This document shows positions 1 to 7,519 of a DNA stretch of 29,473 nt, piece after piece (position 1 is the stretch's first letter; every line of letters starts with the position of its first letter). The notes under the pieces were generated by a model, which saw nothing but the letters and a program-made list of their open reading frames with translations, had not been told where the DNA came from and did not search any database. Location: the IMG/VR virus record IMGVR_UViG_3300048883_000278, positions 1-29,473 of that record; one strand, 5' to 3'. This DNA comes from a virus. The position numbers and the translations under genes were made by a program.

Positions 1-2
1 CT

Positions 3-68
3 GATAAATTTAGTGGACATATTCAAATTGATAAACTTGGGCGGTTTAGTTCAATCACACAGTTATAA
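3..68 (+). CDS. C-terminal end of a gene cut by the left edge (uncertain)
   Basis: Reading from base 3, 21 codons are open and end in TAA at 66-68. The peptide (DKFSGHIQIDKLGRFSSITQ, then L) has a charged, protein-like composition. A second frame, from base 1, is also open and ends in TAG at 73-75, but its product is hydrophobic and less convincing. No family can be named from so short a tail. Confidence 0.35.
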   Translation, partial: DKFSGHIQIDKLGRFSSITQL

Positions 69-80
69 CTTTTAGTTATA
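64..80 (+). terminator. AT-only hairpin after the left-edge gene
   Basis: TATAACT and AGTTATA form a perfect 7-bp stem around a TTT loop, overlapping the stop codon of the left-edge reading frame. There is no long U tract, so termination is inferred from position only. The 16-base core TAACTTTTAGTTATAT recurs exactly at 2580-2595, at the end of the CobT-like gene. Confidence 0.35.
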
Positions 81-120
81 TTCATATGTAAACAAAGTAT
101 AAAAATAAGTGATAATACCC

Positions 121-185
121 TTGACAAATGGAGGACAATACCTTATAATATAGTTGTAAGTTAGTTAATTGAGAGAGAATATATT
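121..185 (+). promoter_or_regulatory. Sigma70-type promoter plus conserved leader, copy 1
   Basis: TTGACA (121-126) and TATAAT (144-149) are both perfect consensus, separated by 17 bp. The predicted start near 156 gives a leader of about 30 bases that is almost identical to those before the genes at 457, 2699 and 7584 (core GTAAGTTA, TTAATTGAGAGAG, ending just before ATG). GAGAGAG in the leader acts as the Shine-Dalgarno sequence. Such a strong host-type promoter suits early expression. Confidence 0.85.
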
Positions 186-395
186 ATGACCACCTTCCAA
201 AAAAATACAGTTAGTCACAAAATCGCCAAGTTCGTGGTTTGTTTCGTTGTTTTGGTGTTATCCATTCCGGGCGTGACATTGTTGACTGTCGCGAGTGTGG
301 TTCTTTGGTTCTACGGAGAAGACCTGTTGAGCGCCGAACTACTGAAACGGTTTGATTTCATTGAGCAATTCTTACCAAAAGTGTTAGTTAATTAG
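186..395 (+). CDS. Small membrane protein, function unknown
   Basis: This 69-aa protein has a basic, polar N-terminus, then a hydrophobic stretch from about residue 14 to 43 (IAKFVVCFVVLVLSIPG, then VTLLTVASVVLWF). That is long enough for two short membrane helices with a tight turn at the Pro-Gly, followed by an acidic amphipathic tail. It stands alone behind a consensus promoter with the conserved leader, so strong early expression is likely. I do not recognise the family. Small phage membrane proteins can alter the host envelope or block superinfection, but nothing here specifically supports that. The start follows GAGAGAG with good spacing. Confidence 0.75.
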   Translation: MTTFQKNTVSHKIAKFVVCFVVLVLSIPGVTLLTVASVVLWFYGEDLLSAELLKRFDFIEQFLPKVLVN

Positions 396-396
396 G

Positions 397-456
397 TTGT
401 ATTGCTTGAAAGAGTGTGTTATAATAACGTGTAAGTTAATTGAGAAGGACTAAATT
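397..456 (+). promoter_or_regulatory. Promoter plus conserved leader, copy 2
   Basis: TTGTAT (397-402), a 17-bp spacer and TATAAT (420-425), with an extended -10 TGT just upstream. The leader GTGTAAGTTAATTGAGAAGG matches the other three copies but lacks one TTAA unit. GAGAAGG is the ribosome binding site for the CobT-like gene. Confidence 0.75.
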
Positions 457-2589
457 ATGATTTCATCGACACCACTATTAGCCAAGTTGTTAGCCCAAGA
501 AAACTTAACCGTGTTCGAAAGTGTGGGTGCAACAACAGCATCATTTGATTTAAAGAATAGAGTTATCACTCTTCCTAAAAATGACACGTTAAATGAAGGT
601 TATACTCTTCACGAGACTGGACATGCTGTTTACACTAATGCAGATGCTTATGTTCAGTTGTCTAAGGACACAACCCCATCACTTGCAAACATAGTCGAAG
701 ATGCTAGAATTGAGCGTTTGGTTCAAAAGCGTTTTCCTGGCTCTGTTCGTAAGTTCAAAAATATGTATGAATTCCTAAAAGATAAGGACATTAATACCAC
801 TAACTTGAACTTACTTGACCGATTAAACCTAAGAGCAAAATTCAACACCGAGTTTGACATCACGTTCACTTCAAGTGAACAAGTTATGTTTGACAAAATG
901 ATGTCAACTGAAACAATGGATGATGTTGTTAAGTTTGGTTTGGAATTATATGACTATATAAATGAAGAGTCTGAAGACGAAGACGACGAAGAGTCTGAAG
1001 GCAACGAAGAGTCTGAAGGCAACGAAGGCAACGAAGAGTCTGAAGGCAACGAAGGCAACGAAGAGTCTGAAGACGAAGACGACGAAGAGTCTGAAGGCAA
1101 CGAAGAGTCTGAAGACGAAGACGACGAAGGAACTGCCGGCGAGCCAACCACAACAAAATCAAATAAGTTTCAATCTAAAATCCAAGACATGATTGATGAG
1201 GAACTTGAATCACAAAAAATTGAATCCTCGGGTAGGGAACCAGTTGAAGTTGTTATTCCTCGTAGCGAGAATATTTCAACTAAAGTATTAGAGTTTAGAA
1301 ACTTTATGAACTGCCCACCAGACAATGATCTTTCATTAAGTAAAGATAAAGTGATGGCTATAATTAATAAGACAAAAGGTTCAGACTTTAAAGAAGTTTC
1401 TAATAAATTAGATAAAGCGGCTCGTGTCATGGCGGCAGACTTTGAACGTAACAAAAAGGCGAATGAATATTCAAGAACGTCTGTTTCAATTTCAGGTTCA
1501 CTAAACACTCGCGCTCTTCACAAGTATAAAATAAGTGATGAAATATTTAAGACCGTGGAAACTTTGAAAGAAGGTAAAAGTCATGGCGTTCAATTACTAA
1601 TAGATTTTAGTGGTTCGATGCAAGGCAATAGAATAAAAGATGTGATAAACCAAACCTTCTTACTTGTCAAGTTTTGTAGAATTGTTAAAATACCATATGA
1701 AGTGTTTGCATTTGCTCATGTTACCGGCAAATTAACCGAAACAAACCCACGTCACGTACTTGGCACGGCGGTGTGTGACAGTTCTGAATTAGTTAAGATC
1801 AGTGACAATAACATGTCACAATCCGACAGCGATGATGCGTTCCTAATTGCTATGTGTAGATTGGAAGTGTTGGGTGGCATGACGTGTAGTGATTATTACC
1901 AGGCATTCCGTCTAATTGAGTTTGGGTATAGTGCAACACCACTTGCAGATTCAATTCTACAAATGTTGCCATTATCACAAAAATTCAAAAGTGTGAACAA
2001 TGTTCAACACACAAGTATTATCATATTTACTGATGGTGGAGACACATCAGGAATGTCATATTGTGTTGGAGGTTTTGGGGGACAACTATCTTATAGAACG
2101 ATTAGAGCATTTGGACATTTTGCAAACCAGTATACTCTGCTCGACGCCGAAACTGGAATTGAATATAGTCCATCCCGAGTCGGAGAAACTAGAACTTCAT
2201 ATTCACATATTAACATAACGGTAGTTGAATCTTTGTTGTCTTTGTTGGCAACCAGAACTGAATCAAGTGTGACATACATTAAAATGGGTAAATCTTCTGC
2301 GATAAATGGATACATGGATTTCAGCAAACAGTATAAAAAAGAGTTTACTGCGGTTGGTATGTTTCAATATGAACCAATCACAGAATTTAAAATGGTTATA
2401 ATGAAAGATACTCTAAATAAACCAAGACCACGAAGTGATTGGGAACTGACTATAAATCCATACGAAAACAACAAAGGTGAGATTACGGTAAGTAGTGCGA
2501 AATCCGCCTTCCGCTCACAATCAAAAGACAATAGAAAAGTGAAAGCCTTTTCAAATATTATCATTGACTCCATTTGTTCTAACTTTTAG
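457..2589 (+). CDS. cobT: CobT-like protein with metallopeptidase motif and VWA domain
   Basis: This 710-aa protein has three parts. Near the N-terminus is HETGH (residues 52-56), a zinc-metallopeptidase HExxH motif, followed by EDARIE (81-86), which can supply the third ligand. A highly acidic Glu/Asp/Ser/Gly/Asn repeat occupies about 170-224. The C-terminal half is a von Willebrand A domain with the metal site D383-F-S385-G-S387 and a later TDGG at about 526. Bacterial CobT pairs with the AAA+ ATPase CobS and inserts cobalt into the corrin ring through CobN; related MoxR/VWA pairs act as chaperones. The CobS-like partner is the next gene. No CobN lies in the window, so cobalt chelation is only one option; remodelling or proteolysis of a host complex is another. 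Confidence 0.8.
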   Translation: MISSTPLLAKLLAQENLTVFESVGATTASFDLKNRVITLPKNDTLNEGYTLHETGHAVYTNADAYVQLSKDTTPSLANIVEDARIERLVQKRFPGSVRKFKNMYEFLKDKDINTTNLNLLDRLNLRAKFNTEFDITFTSSEQVMFDKMMSTETMDDVVKFGLELYDYINEESEDEDDEESEGNEESEGNEGNEESEGNEGNEESEDEDDEESEGNEESEDEDDEGTAGEPTTTKSNKFQSKIQDMIDEELESQKIESSGREPVEVVIPRSENISTKVLEFRNFMNCPPDNDLSLSKDKVMAIINKTKGSDFKEVSNKLDKAARVMAADFERNKKANEYSRTSVSISGSLNTRALHKYKISDEIFKTVETLKEGKSHGVQLLIDFSGSMQGNRIKDVINQTFLLVKFCRIVKIPYEVFAFAHVTGKLTETNPRHVLGTAVCDSSELVKISDNNMSQSDSDDAFLIAMCRLEVLGGMTCSDYYQAFRLIEFGYSATPLADSILQMLPLSQKFKSVNNVQHTSIIIFTDGGDTSGMSYCVGGFGGQLSYRTIRAFGHFANQYTLLDAETGIEYSPSRVGETRTSYSHINITVVESLLSLLATRTESSVTYIKMGKSSAINGYMDFSKQYKKEFTAVGMFQYEPITEFKMVIMKDTLNKPRPRSDWELTINPYENNKGEITVSSAKSAFRSQSKDNRKVKAFSNIIIDSICSNF
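964..1128 (+). repeat. In-frame tandem repeats coding for an acidic linker
   Basis: Units built on GAAGAGTCTGAAGGCAACGA and GAAGACGAAGACGACGAA alternate, encoding EESEGNEGN and EESEDEDDE blocks. Near-perfect identity at DNA level indicates recent slippage or recombination, and the length probably varies between relatives. The open frames on both strands across this stretch are artefacts of the repeat. Confidence 0.85.
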
Positions 2590-2610
2590 TTATATCGTTA
2601 TGACAAACAA
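2580..2610 (+). repeat. Second copy of the 3' element seen at 66-81
   Basis: TAACTTTTAGTTATAT (2580-2595) repeats 66-81 exactly and is followed in both places by TATG, two variable bases and AACAA. TAACT/AGTTA forms a 5-bp hairpin across the TAG stop codon of the CobT-like gene. In both copies a promoter with the conserved leader follows about 40-55 bases later, so terminator-like element, promoter and leader appear to be one duplicated module. Confidence 0.5.
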
Positions 2611-2634
2611 TACTAAGATGAATGGTGAAAAGGC

Positions 2635-2698
2635 TTTACAAATAGTGAGATTTGTTATATAATAAGTTGTAAGTTAATTAATTGAGAGAGAATATATT
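2635..2698 (+). promoter_or_regulatory. Promoter plus conserved leader, copy 3
   Basis: TTTACA (2635-2640), a 17-bp spacer and TATAAT (2658-2663). The leader GTTGTAAGTTAATTAATTGA followed by GAGAGAATATATT runs straight into the ATG and is the fullest copy of the shared leader. It gives the CobS-like gene its own promoter, separate from the CobT-like gene. Confidence 0.8.
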
Positions 2699-3841
2699 AT
2701 GAAAAAGATTGATAAAGTTGTTAATTATTTGTTGTCCCATAACCCAGAAAAAACCGTGTATACACGTACAGAGCTAAATGAAGCGTCTGGTGTTGTTACA
2801 GGTTCTGCGTTATCAGGAGCCATGTATAAAACATTAAGATCTGTGGGACGTGGTCTGTACGACATCACCAACGAGTCTACGGTTATTTCGGATGAACTAT
2901 CATTGGATAACAACAAAGAAGATATTGTGGTTTCTGATGTTGTTCAAAACTATATCCCAACTAAATCTTCACAATTTGTCAAGTGGGGAAATTACAAAGA
3001 TATTGAAACTATTATCAAAAGTGACATGTTCCTACCAACTTACATTACTGGCGAGAGTGGTAATGGTAAGACGATGAGTGTGACACAAGCATGTGCCATT
3101 AATAAGAGAGAAGTAATTCGAATCAATTTCACGTCAGAAACATGTGAAGAAGATTTACTTGGTGGTTACACTCTGGTTAACGGGGACACGGTTTGGAAAG
3201 ATGGTCCGGTTGTCGTTGCTATGAAGCGTGGCGCCGTGTGTTTACTTGATGAGTTTGACTTGGCTAACCCCAATCGTATTACTTGTTTAAACGCGGTCTT
3301 AGAAGGTTCGCCTTTATTCGTGAAACGTACAGGTGAGTTGGTCCAGCCGGCAAGGGGTTTCACTATTGTCGCCACCGCCAACACAAAAGGTAAAGGTGGG
3401 TCTGGTCGTTACGTTGGAACAAATGTTCAAAATGAGGCGGTGTTAGATAGATTCTCAATCACTATTGAACAGAATTATGCCGGCACGGCAGTCGAGAAAC
3501 GAATTCTAACCAACATGTTATCTTCAATAAAATCTACAATAACTGAGGACGATAAAGAGTTTATCGTGAAATTGGTTGGATTTGCGGGTATCATTCGAGT
3601 TACTTATGATGAAGATGGCGTTGATGAGTTGTTATCTACTCGCCGTTTAATTGATATAGTTAAGACTTATGTAACGTTTGGTGGAGACAGAGCAAAAGCC
3701 GTTGAGTATGGCACTAACCGTTTCGATGAAGATACTCGCGGGGCGTTTAAGACTTTATATGAAAATCTGGATGAACGGTTAAACGCCGAGACTGAAATGC
3801 AGCCTGAAATTGAGTCTGAGATGAATGTTGAGGATTTTTAA
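2699..3841 (+). CDS. cobS: CobS/MoxR-like AAA+ ATPase
   Basis: The 380-aa protein begins with a small winged-helix-like domain (about 1-60), followed by a AAA+ module. Walker A is GESGNGKT (118-125) and Walker B is VCLLDEFD, with D184 and E185. The segment around VATANTKGKGGSGRYVGTN is the sensor 1 region typical of MoxR/CobS ATPases. In bacteria CobS forms a hexameric ring that works with CobT to power metal insertion by CobN; MoxR relatives remodel protein complexes with a VWA partner. The CobT-like VWA protein immediately upstream, under a near-identical leader, is the obvious partner. CobS homologues are known in marine T4-like phages. The ATPase assignment is firm; the substrate is not known. 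Confidence 0.85.
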   Translation: MKKIDKVVNYLLSHNPEKTVYTRTELNEASGVVTGSALSGAMYKTLRSVGRGLYDITNESTVISDELSLDNNKEDIVVSDVVQNYIPTKSSQFVKWGNYKDIETIIKSDMFLPTYITGESGNGKTMSVTQACAINKREVIRINFTSETCEEDLLGGYTLVNGDTVWKDGPVVVAMKRGAVCLLDEFDLANPNRITCLNAVLEGSPLFVKRTGELVQPARGFTIVATANTKGKGGSGRYVGTNVQNEAVLDRFSITIEQNYAGTAVEKRILTNMLSSIKSTITEDDKEFIVKLVGFAGIIRVTYDEDGVDELLSTRRLIDIVKTYVTFGGDRAKAVEYGTNRFDEDTRGAFKTLYENLDERLNAETEMQPEIESEMNVEDF

Positions 3842-3877
3842 GAGAGAAATTAACATATATACTTTTGGAATTATATG

Positions 3878-3886
3878 TGTTATAAT
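3878..3886 (+). promoter_or_regulatory. Extended -10 promoter of the clamp gene
   Basis: TGTTATAAT is an exact extended -10 element; no convincing -35 lies 17 bp upstream. It would start transcription near 3893 and drive 45-44-62-regA. The absence of a -35 box is the pattern of phage promoters that need an activator, as T4 middle promoters do, but I see no clear MotA box. Confidence 0.55.
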
Positions 3887-3895
3887 ATATGTGTG

Positions 3896-3918
3896 AGGGA
3901 ATGAAAGTTTCCCTTTTT
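3896..3918 (+). terminator. Hairpin with U tract in the clamp leader
   Basis: AGGGAA and TTCCCT form a 6-bp stem with a 7-base loop, followed directly by TTTTT. For transcripts reading through from the CobS-like gene it looks like a weak intrinsic terminator. For transcripts starting at the -10 at 3881-3886 it would lie at the extreme 5' end, where hairpins protect mRNA from decay. Confidence 0.5.
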
Positions 3919-3947
3919 AAAAATATTATTAATATAGGAAAAATGAA

Positions 3948-4625
3948 ATGAAATTAAGCAAAGGCGCAGTAAGCATTTTAGAGAATTACGCAACAATCAA
4001 CCAATCAATTTTAATTAAAGAAGGGAACACGTTGGGTACCGTGTCCGTCAATAAGGCAATGATGTCAAGTGCCACGGTGGACGATGTTTTCCCAAAAGAG
4101 TTTGGATTTTATGACCTTCCTGGCTTCCTCTCAGTACTAAAAGTTATTGACGACCCTGAATTGGAATTTGGTGATGCTTGTGTGACGATATCCGGTGATA
4201 ATTCATCAGTTAATTATTACTACACAGACAAATCATTATTGACATATACAGATAAGACTATTTCATTATCTGCAGATGATACCATTTATTCGTTTAAATT
4301 AAGTTCACTTAATTTACAAAAATTGAGTAGAGCCAGTGCGGCACTGGGATTAGATTTCATTAAAATTACAGCCGAGAATGGTAGTGTTGTTGCGTCTCTA
4401 CTTGATTCGAAAGGAACTAATGCAAACACATTTACTATCACATTGGATGAAAGTGATGTCGAGGCAGGGAATGCAATTATCAAAACCGAATTTATTAAGT
4501 TTGTTGAGGGCGATTACACTGTTCGAGTTGGTAAGATCGGTGGCACAACGCCTGTAATTGAGTTGGTCAATAACGACGTTGAATTACAATACTTTATTGC
4601 ATTGGATGCGTCGAGTACACTATAA
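3948..4625 (+). CDS. 45: Sliding clamp, DNA polymerase processivity factor (gp45)
   Basis: The 225-aa protein matches T4 gp45 in length (228) and along its sequence: the N-terminus MKLSKGAVSILENYATINQS, the YDLPGFLSVLKVIDD segment, the LQKLSRASAALGLDFIKIT stretch and the end YFIALDASSTL. gp45 forms a trimeric ring that holds DNA polymerase on DNA and, in T4, is also the mobile activator of late transcription. It is first in a 45-44-62-regA unit as in T4. GGAA lies upstream, and a three-codon ATG-AAA-TGA reading frame overlaps the true start. The TATAAATA elements elsewhere in the window make a late-transcription role here likely too. Confidence 0.95.
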   Translation: MKLSKGAVSILENYATINQSILIKEGNTLGTVSVNKAMMSSATVDDVFPKEFGFYDLPGFLSVLKVIDDPELEFGDACVTISGDNSSVNYYYTDKSLLTYTDKTISLSADDTIYSFKLSSLNLQKLSRASAALGLDFIKITAENGSVVASLLDSKGTNANTFTITLDESDVEAGNAIIKTEFIKFVEGDYTVRVGKIGGTTPVIELVNNDVELQYFIALDASSTL

Positions 4626-4652
4626 CCGACCGCCATCACTGAGGAGTAATAT

Positions 4653-5600
4653 ATGAAAGAAGAATTCATTTGGGCACAAAAATATCGCCCAACAAAGATA
4701 TCGGAATGTGTGTTGCCTAAAAGGATTAAGAAAACATTTATAGAGTTTTTGAATCAAGGCGACATCCCAACATTGATGTTATCTGGTACTGCCGGTACTG
4801 GTAAGACAACCGTGGCAAAGGCATTGTGTAATGAGTTAGGTTGTGACTCAATTATCATTAACGCATCAACACAGGGACGGATAGAGACGTTACGAACTGA
4901 TATTACACACTTCGCCAGCACCATATCACTACTTGGTAACAGTGGACGGAAGATTATTATTTTAGATGAAGCCGACGGTTTAACTGCCGCGGCTCAAGCG
5001 GGACTAAAAGCCGCACTCGAAGAGTTTAGTTCGACGTGCGGCTTTATCTTCACTTGTAATCTAAAGAATAAGATTATTGATCCAATCCATTCACGTTGTA
5101 CTCAAGTAGACTTCTCATTTAAGGAAAAGGAAATTCCAATAATGATGGGTCAATTCATGAAAAGGGTACAGAAGATACTTGAATGTGAAGGTATTAAATA
5201 TGATAATGCTGTCCTTGCCCAACTAATCAAATCCCACTTTCCGGACTTCCGTCGCACTTTGAATGAGTTGCAACGATATGCCGCCGGCGGGGAAATTGAT
5301 TCCGGTATTTTAAGTGATATCACCTCATTAAAGATTGATGATGTGATTAACCTTATTAAACAAAAAAACTTCAAATCCGTTAGAGAGTGGGTTGGTTTAA
5401 ATTCAGACATGTTGGATTCGTCTGAAATTTATTCTAACCTGTATAGAGCGGCAGATAAGTTCATAGTGCCAAGTAGTGTGCCAACGGCAGTTGTCTTGAT
5501 GGCGGAATATAGTTATAAAGAAGCGTTCGTGGCAGACAAGGAAATTAATTTGGTGGCATTTCTAACTGAACTTATGGGTTCAGTGGAGTTCGAGTCATGA
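4653..5600 (+). CDS. 44: Clamp loader large subunit, AAA+ ATPase (gp44)
   Basis: 315 aa, against 319 in T4. Walker A is GTAGTGKT, with the lysine at 51. Walker B is ILDEAD, with D105 and E106. The clamp-loader SRC motif is at 147-149 (HSRCTQ), carrying the arginine finger. The subunit uses ATP to open the gp45 ring and place it on primer-template junctions, together with gp62, which follows with an ATGA overlap. TGAGGAGT upstream of the ATG is a strong ribosome binding site; in T4 this gene's start region is a RegA target, and RegA is encoded two genes downstream. Confidence 0.95.
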   Translation: MKEEFIWAQKYRPTKISECVLPKRIKKTFIEFLNQGDIPTLMLSGTAGTGKTTVAKALCNELGCDSIIINASTQGRIETLRTDITHFASTISLLGNSGRKIIILDEADGLTAAAQAGLKAALEEFSSTCGFIFTCNLKNKIIDPIHSRCTQVDFSFKEKEIPIMMGQFMKRVQKILECEGIKYDNAVLAQLIKSHFPDFRRTLNELQRYAAGGEIDSGILSDITSLKIDDVINLIKQKNFKSVREWVGLNSDMLDSSEIYSNLYRAADKFIVPSSVPTAVVLMAEYSYKEAFVADKEINLVAFLTELMGSVEFES

Positions 5601-5980
5601 GCAAGGTAGGATTATTTGATTGGGTTAATTCCATATCAAATACAAAAAACCTTGTGATGGACGATAACAACAAGAAAGAGTATGTGCCATTCATTATCAA
5701 TAAGGCATTGTCTAATTTTGTGGATACGATCATGTACGCAAATGAAATGAATCTATATAATCACATTCCAAAGGATATCCAATATAAGTATTTGTTGAAT
5801 GGGATAAGAAAAAACAAACGTTATGGTAAGTGGTTTAAACCAAAGAAAGATTTTCAAGATGAGATTGTGATGAGATATTATAAATGCAACAATCAACGAG
5901 CATCTGAAATGCGGATGTTGTTAACAGATACACAAATTAACGAATTAGAGTCTAGGATGGATTTGGGTGGTTTGAAATGA
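5597..5980 (+). CDS. 62: Clamp loader small subunit (gp62)
   Basis: 127 aa, notably shorter than T4 gp62 (187). Identification rests on position between 44 and regA, a four-base overlap with 44, and a conserved core: INKALSNF, then LNGIRKNKRYGKWFKP, close to the ALSQF and PRGKRYGKWAK stretches of T4 gp62. gp62 bridges the gp44 subunits in the pentameric loader and has no ATPase site of its own. The shortening falls mostly in the N-terminal and C-terminal parts. Its last bases overlap the start of regA, so translation of 44, 62 and regA is probably coupled. Confidence 0.88.
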   Translation: MSKVGLFDWVNSISNTKNLVMDDNNKKEYVPFIINKALSNFVDTIMYANEMNLYNHIPKDIQYKYLLNGIRKNKRYGKWFKPKKDFQDEIVMRYYKCNNQRASEMRMLLTDTQINELESRMDLGGLK

Positions 5981-6369
5981 ATATTATAAATTGGGATATA
6001 ACAAAAGCAGTAAAGATTAATTTAGTTGAAGAAGATGATTTTCTTAAAATAAAAGAAAGTCTGACTAGAATTGGAGTGATTAATTTCAAGAACAAGGAAT
6101 TATTTCAATCGTGTCACATCCTTCATAAGAAAGGTGATTATTATATCGTACATTTCAAATTAATGTTTGCACTGGATGGTCGCAAAGTTGAATTTATTGA
6201 AGATGATTGGAAAAGGCAAAATCGCATCGCAAAGATTCTATCCGAGTGGGGGTTGTGTGATCTCGTAACTCAGATTAATGACGACGACATGGTACATCAA
6301 AGTAATATCAAAGTATTAAAATACAAAGATAAACAGGAATGGACACTTAGACAAAAATACAAGTTGTAG
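5977..6369 (+). CDS. regA: RegA translational repressor
   Basis: 130 aa, clearly homologous to T4 RegA (122 aa). Shared stretches include DDFLKIKESLTRIGV, LFQSCHILHKKGDYYIVHFK, MFALDGRKVE and a C-terminal KxEWxLRxKYKL. RegA binds the start regions of early mRNAs, including those of 44, 45 and regA itself in T4, and blocks ribosome binding. It is translationally coupled to 62 by an ATGA overlap. Compared with T4 there is a short N-terminal extension (MNIINWDITKAVKIN). The several genes here sharing an identical AT-rich leader ending at the ATG are candidate targets, although this is inference. Confidence 0.95.
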   Translation: MNIINWDITKAVKINLVEEDDFLKIKESLTRIGVINFKNKELFQSCHILHKKGDYYIVHFKLMFALDGRKVEFIEDDWKRQNRIAKILSEWGLCDLVTQINDDDMVHQSNIKVLKYKDKQEWTLRQKYKL

Positions 6370-6381
6370 GAAATTATAGTT

Positions 6382-7263
6382 ATGAAGTATTTGACATATG
6401 TAGGAAGGAATGGAATTTACGCAAAGGTTATTAAAGATTCGATATACAAGGGCAAAAGATTAACATCCCTTCAAATTCGTGCACCTAAGTTTCTTGATGC
6501 CGAATTTGAAAAGCATCGATTGTTATCGAGTAATAGTTCAAGTGATAGAGCAATACCATTTGAGGCAATGAAGAAAAAGGATTTTTACTTGCCACATGAT
6601 GTAAGAAAGAATCAACCCGGAATGCAAGGTGATATTAACATTTCTCCTCGAGAGTTTGCTGAATTTACACAAGACTTAAAAGGCGTTCGTAACGTGATTT
6701 ATCATCTATTAGAAAAGTATACTTATGTTCATAAGCAACACCTAAATCGCTACCTATTAGGTTTTAATTTTCAAGAGAAAATTGTTACTGGCACGGAATG
6801 GGATAATTTCTTTGAATTACGAATAGACCCTGCCGCAGATCCTGCAATTTATGAGTTGGCGGTATGTATGAAAGAAGCGATGGAAATGTCAACTCCAGAA
6901 AAACTGGAATTTGATGAATACCATCTCCCCTATGTTTCAGAAGAAGAAAAAGAAACATTAACTGTTGATGATGTTGTAAAAATATCAGTTGCTCGATGTG
7001 CAAGAGTTTCATATCTAAATCACGACAATTCTGTACCCGACTTTCACAAAGATATTGCCTTGTATCAAATGTTATTAGATTCAAAGCACATGAGTCCATT
7101 TGAACATGTTGCCCGTCCAATGCTAGACGCCAAACATTTTAGTGAACATTATAGTTATGACCCTCTAATCTTTCCGGATGGAGTAACCGCCTTAGATAAT
7201 AGGCATTATTATTGGTCTGGTAATTTTAAAGGTTGGACTCAACATAGACATAATTTGACATAA
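6382..7263 (+). CDS. thyX: Flavin-dependent thymidylate synthase with permuted motif order
   Basis: ThyX methylates dUMP to dTMP using FAD, NADPH and methylene-tetrahydrofolate. The signature HRxxSxNxxSxR is present at 45-56 (HRLLSSNSSSDR). A central part carries NRYLLGF and TEWDNFFELR, followed by a run resembling the AQPEI substrate-binding segment. Near the C-terminus are ARCARVSY and SPFEH. In canonical ThyX (about 220-250 aa) the ARVSY and SPFEH segments come first and the RHR motif after them, so this 293-aa protein has the same elements in circularly permuted order. I recall similar proteins annotated as ThyX in other phages. It sits between regA and polymerase, where it would supply dTTP for replication. 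Confidence 0.85.
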   Translation: MKYLTYVGRNGIYAKVIKDSIYKGKRLTSLQIRAPKFLDAEFEKHRLLSSNSSSDRAIPFEAMKKKDFYLPHDVRKNQPGMQGDINISPREFAEFTQDLKGVRNVIYHLLEKYTYVHKQHLNRYLLGFNFQEKIVTGTEWDNFFELRIDPAADPAIYELAVCMKEAMEMSTPEKLEFDEYHLPYVSEEEKETLTVDDVVKISVARCARVSYLNHDNSVPDFHKDIALYQMLLDSKHMSPFEHVARPMLDAKHFSEHYSYDPLIFPDGVTALDNRHYYWSGNFKGWTQHRHNLT

Positions 7264-7265
7264 TA

Positions 7266-7517
7266 ATGGATAAATTTACACCAGAACAAACCGAGCGATT
7301 GACTGTAATATATGGTGATATGTTTCAAAACATATTTGAAGTGAAAAGTGCAATCAACCGAATCACATTAACCAAATCGGAATTGGAAATTATATCATCT
7401 GCAATTGAATATTGTGACATCGAAGTTGTGGGTGAGATAATGATGGCTAATATTGAAAGTGAGTTGAAGCAAGCGACAATAAACAAATTACAAGAAGAGG
7501 AAAATGAATTGAAATAA
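7266..7517 (+). CDS. Small acidic alpha-helical protein, unknown
   Basis: 83 aa and acidic. It is predicted to be mostly helical, with a charged C-terminal helix (ESELKQATINKLQEEENELK). It starts two bases after thyX stops, so it belongs to the same transcript. The upstream region has no clear Shine-Dalgarno sequence, so translation may depend on coupling to thyX. No recognised motif. Composition and coding pattern match the neighbours, and it is the only credible frame here; the overlapping reverse-strand frame has no ribosome binding site. Confidence 0.7.
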   Translation: MDKFTPEQTERLTVIYGDMFQNIFEVKSAINRITLTKSELEIISSAIEYCDIEVVGEIMMANIESELKQATINKLQEEENELK

Positions 7518-7519
7518 CC

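Noticed and set aside
964-1128. CRISPR-like repeat array
   Set aside because: The repeats are directly tandem with no unique spacers and keep one reading frame.
929-1192. Three long open frames on both strands over the acidic repeat
   Set aside because: Repeats with period divisible by three open all frames; their products are low-complexity (Ser/Leu/Arg or Lys/Ser) with no ribosome binding sites. Only the CobT-like frame is real.
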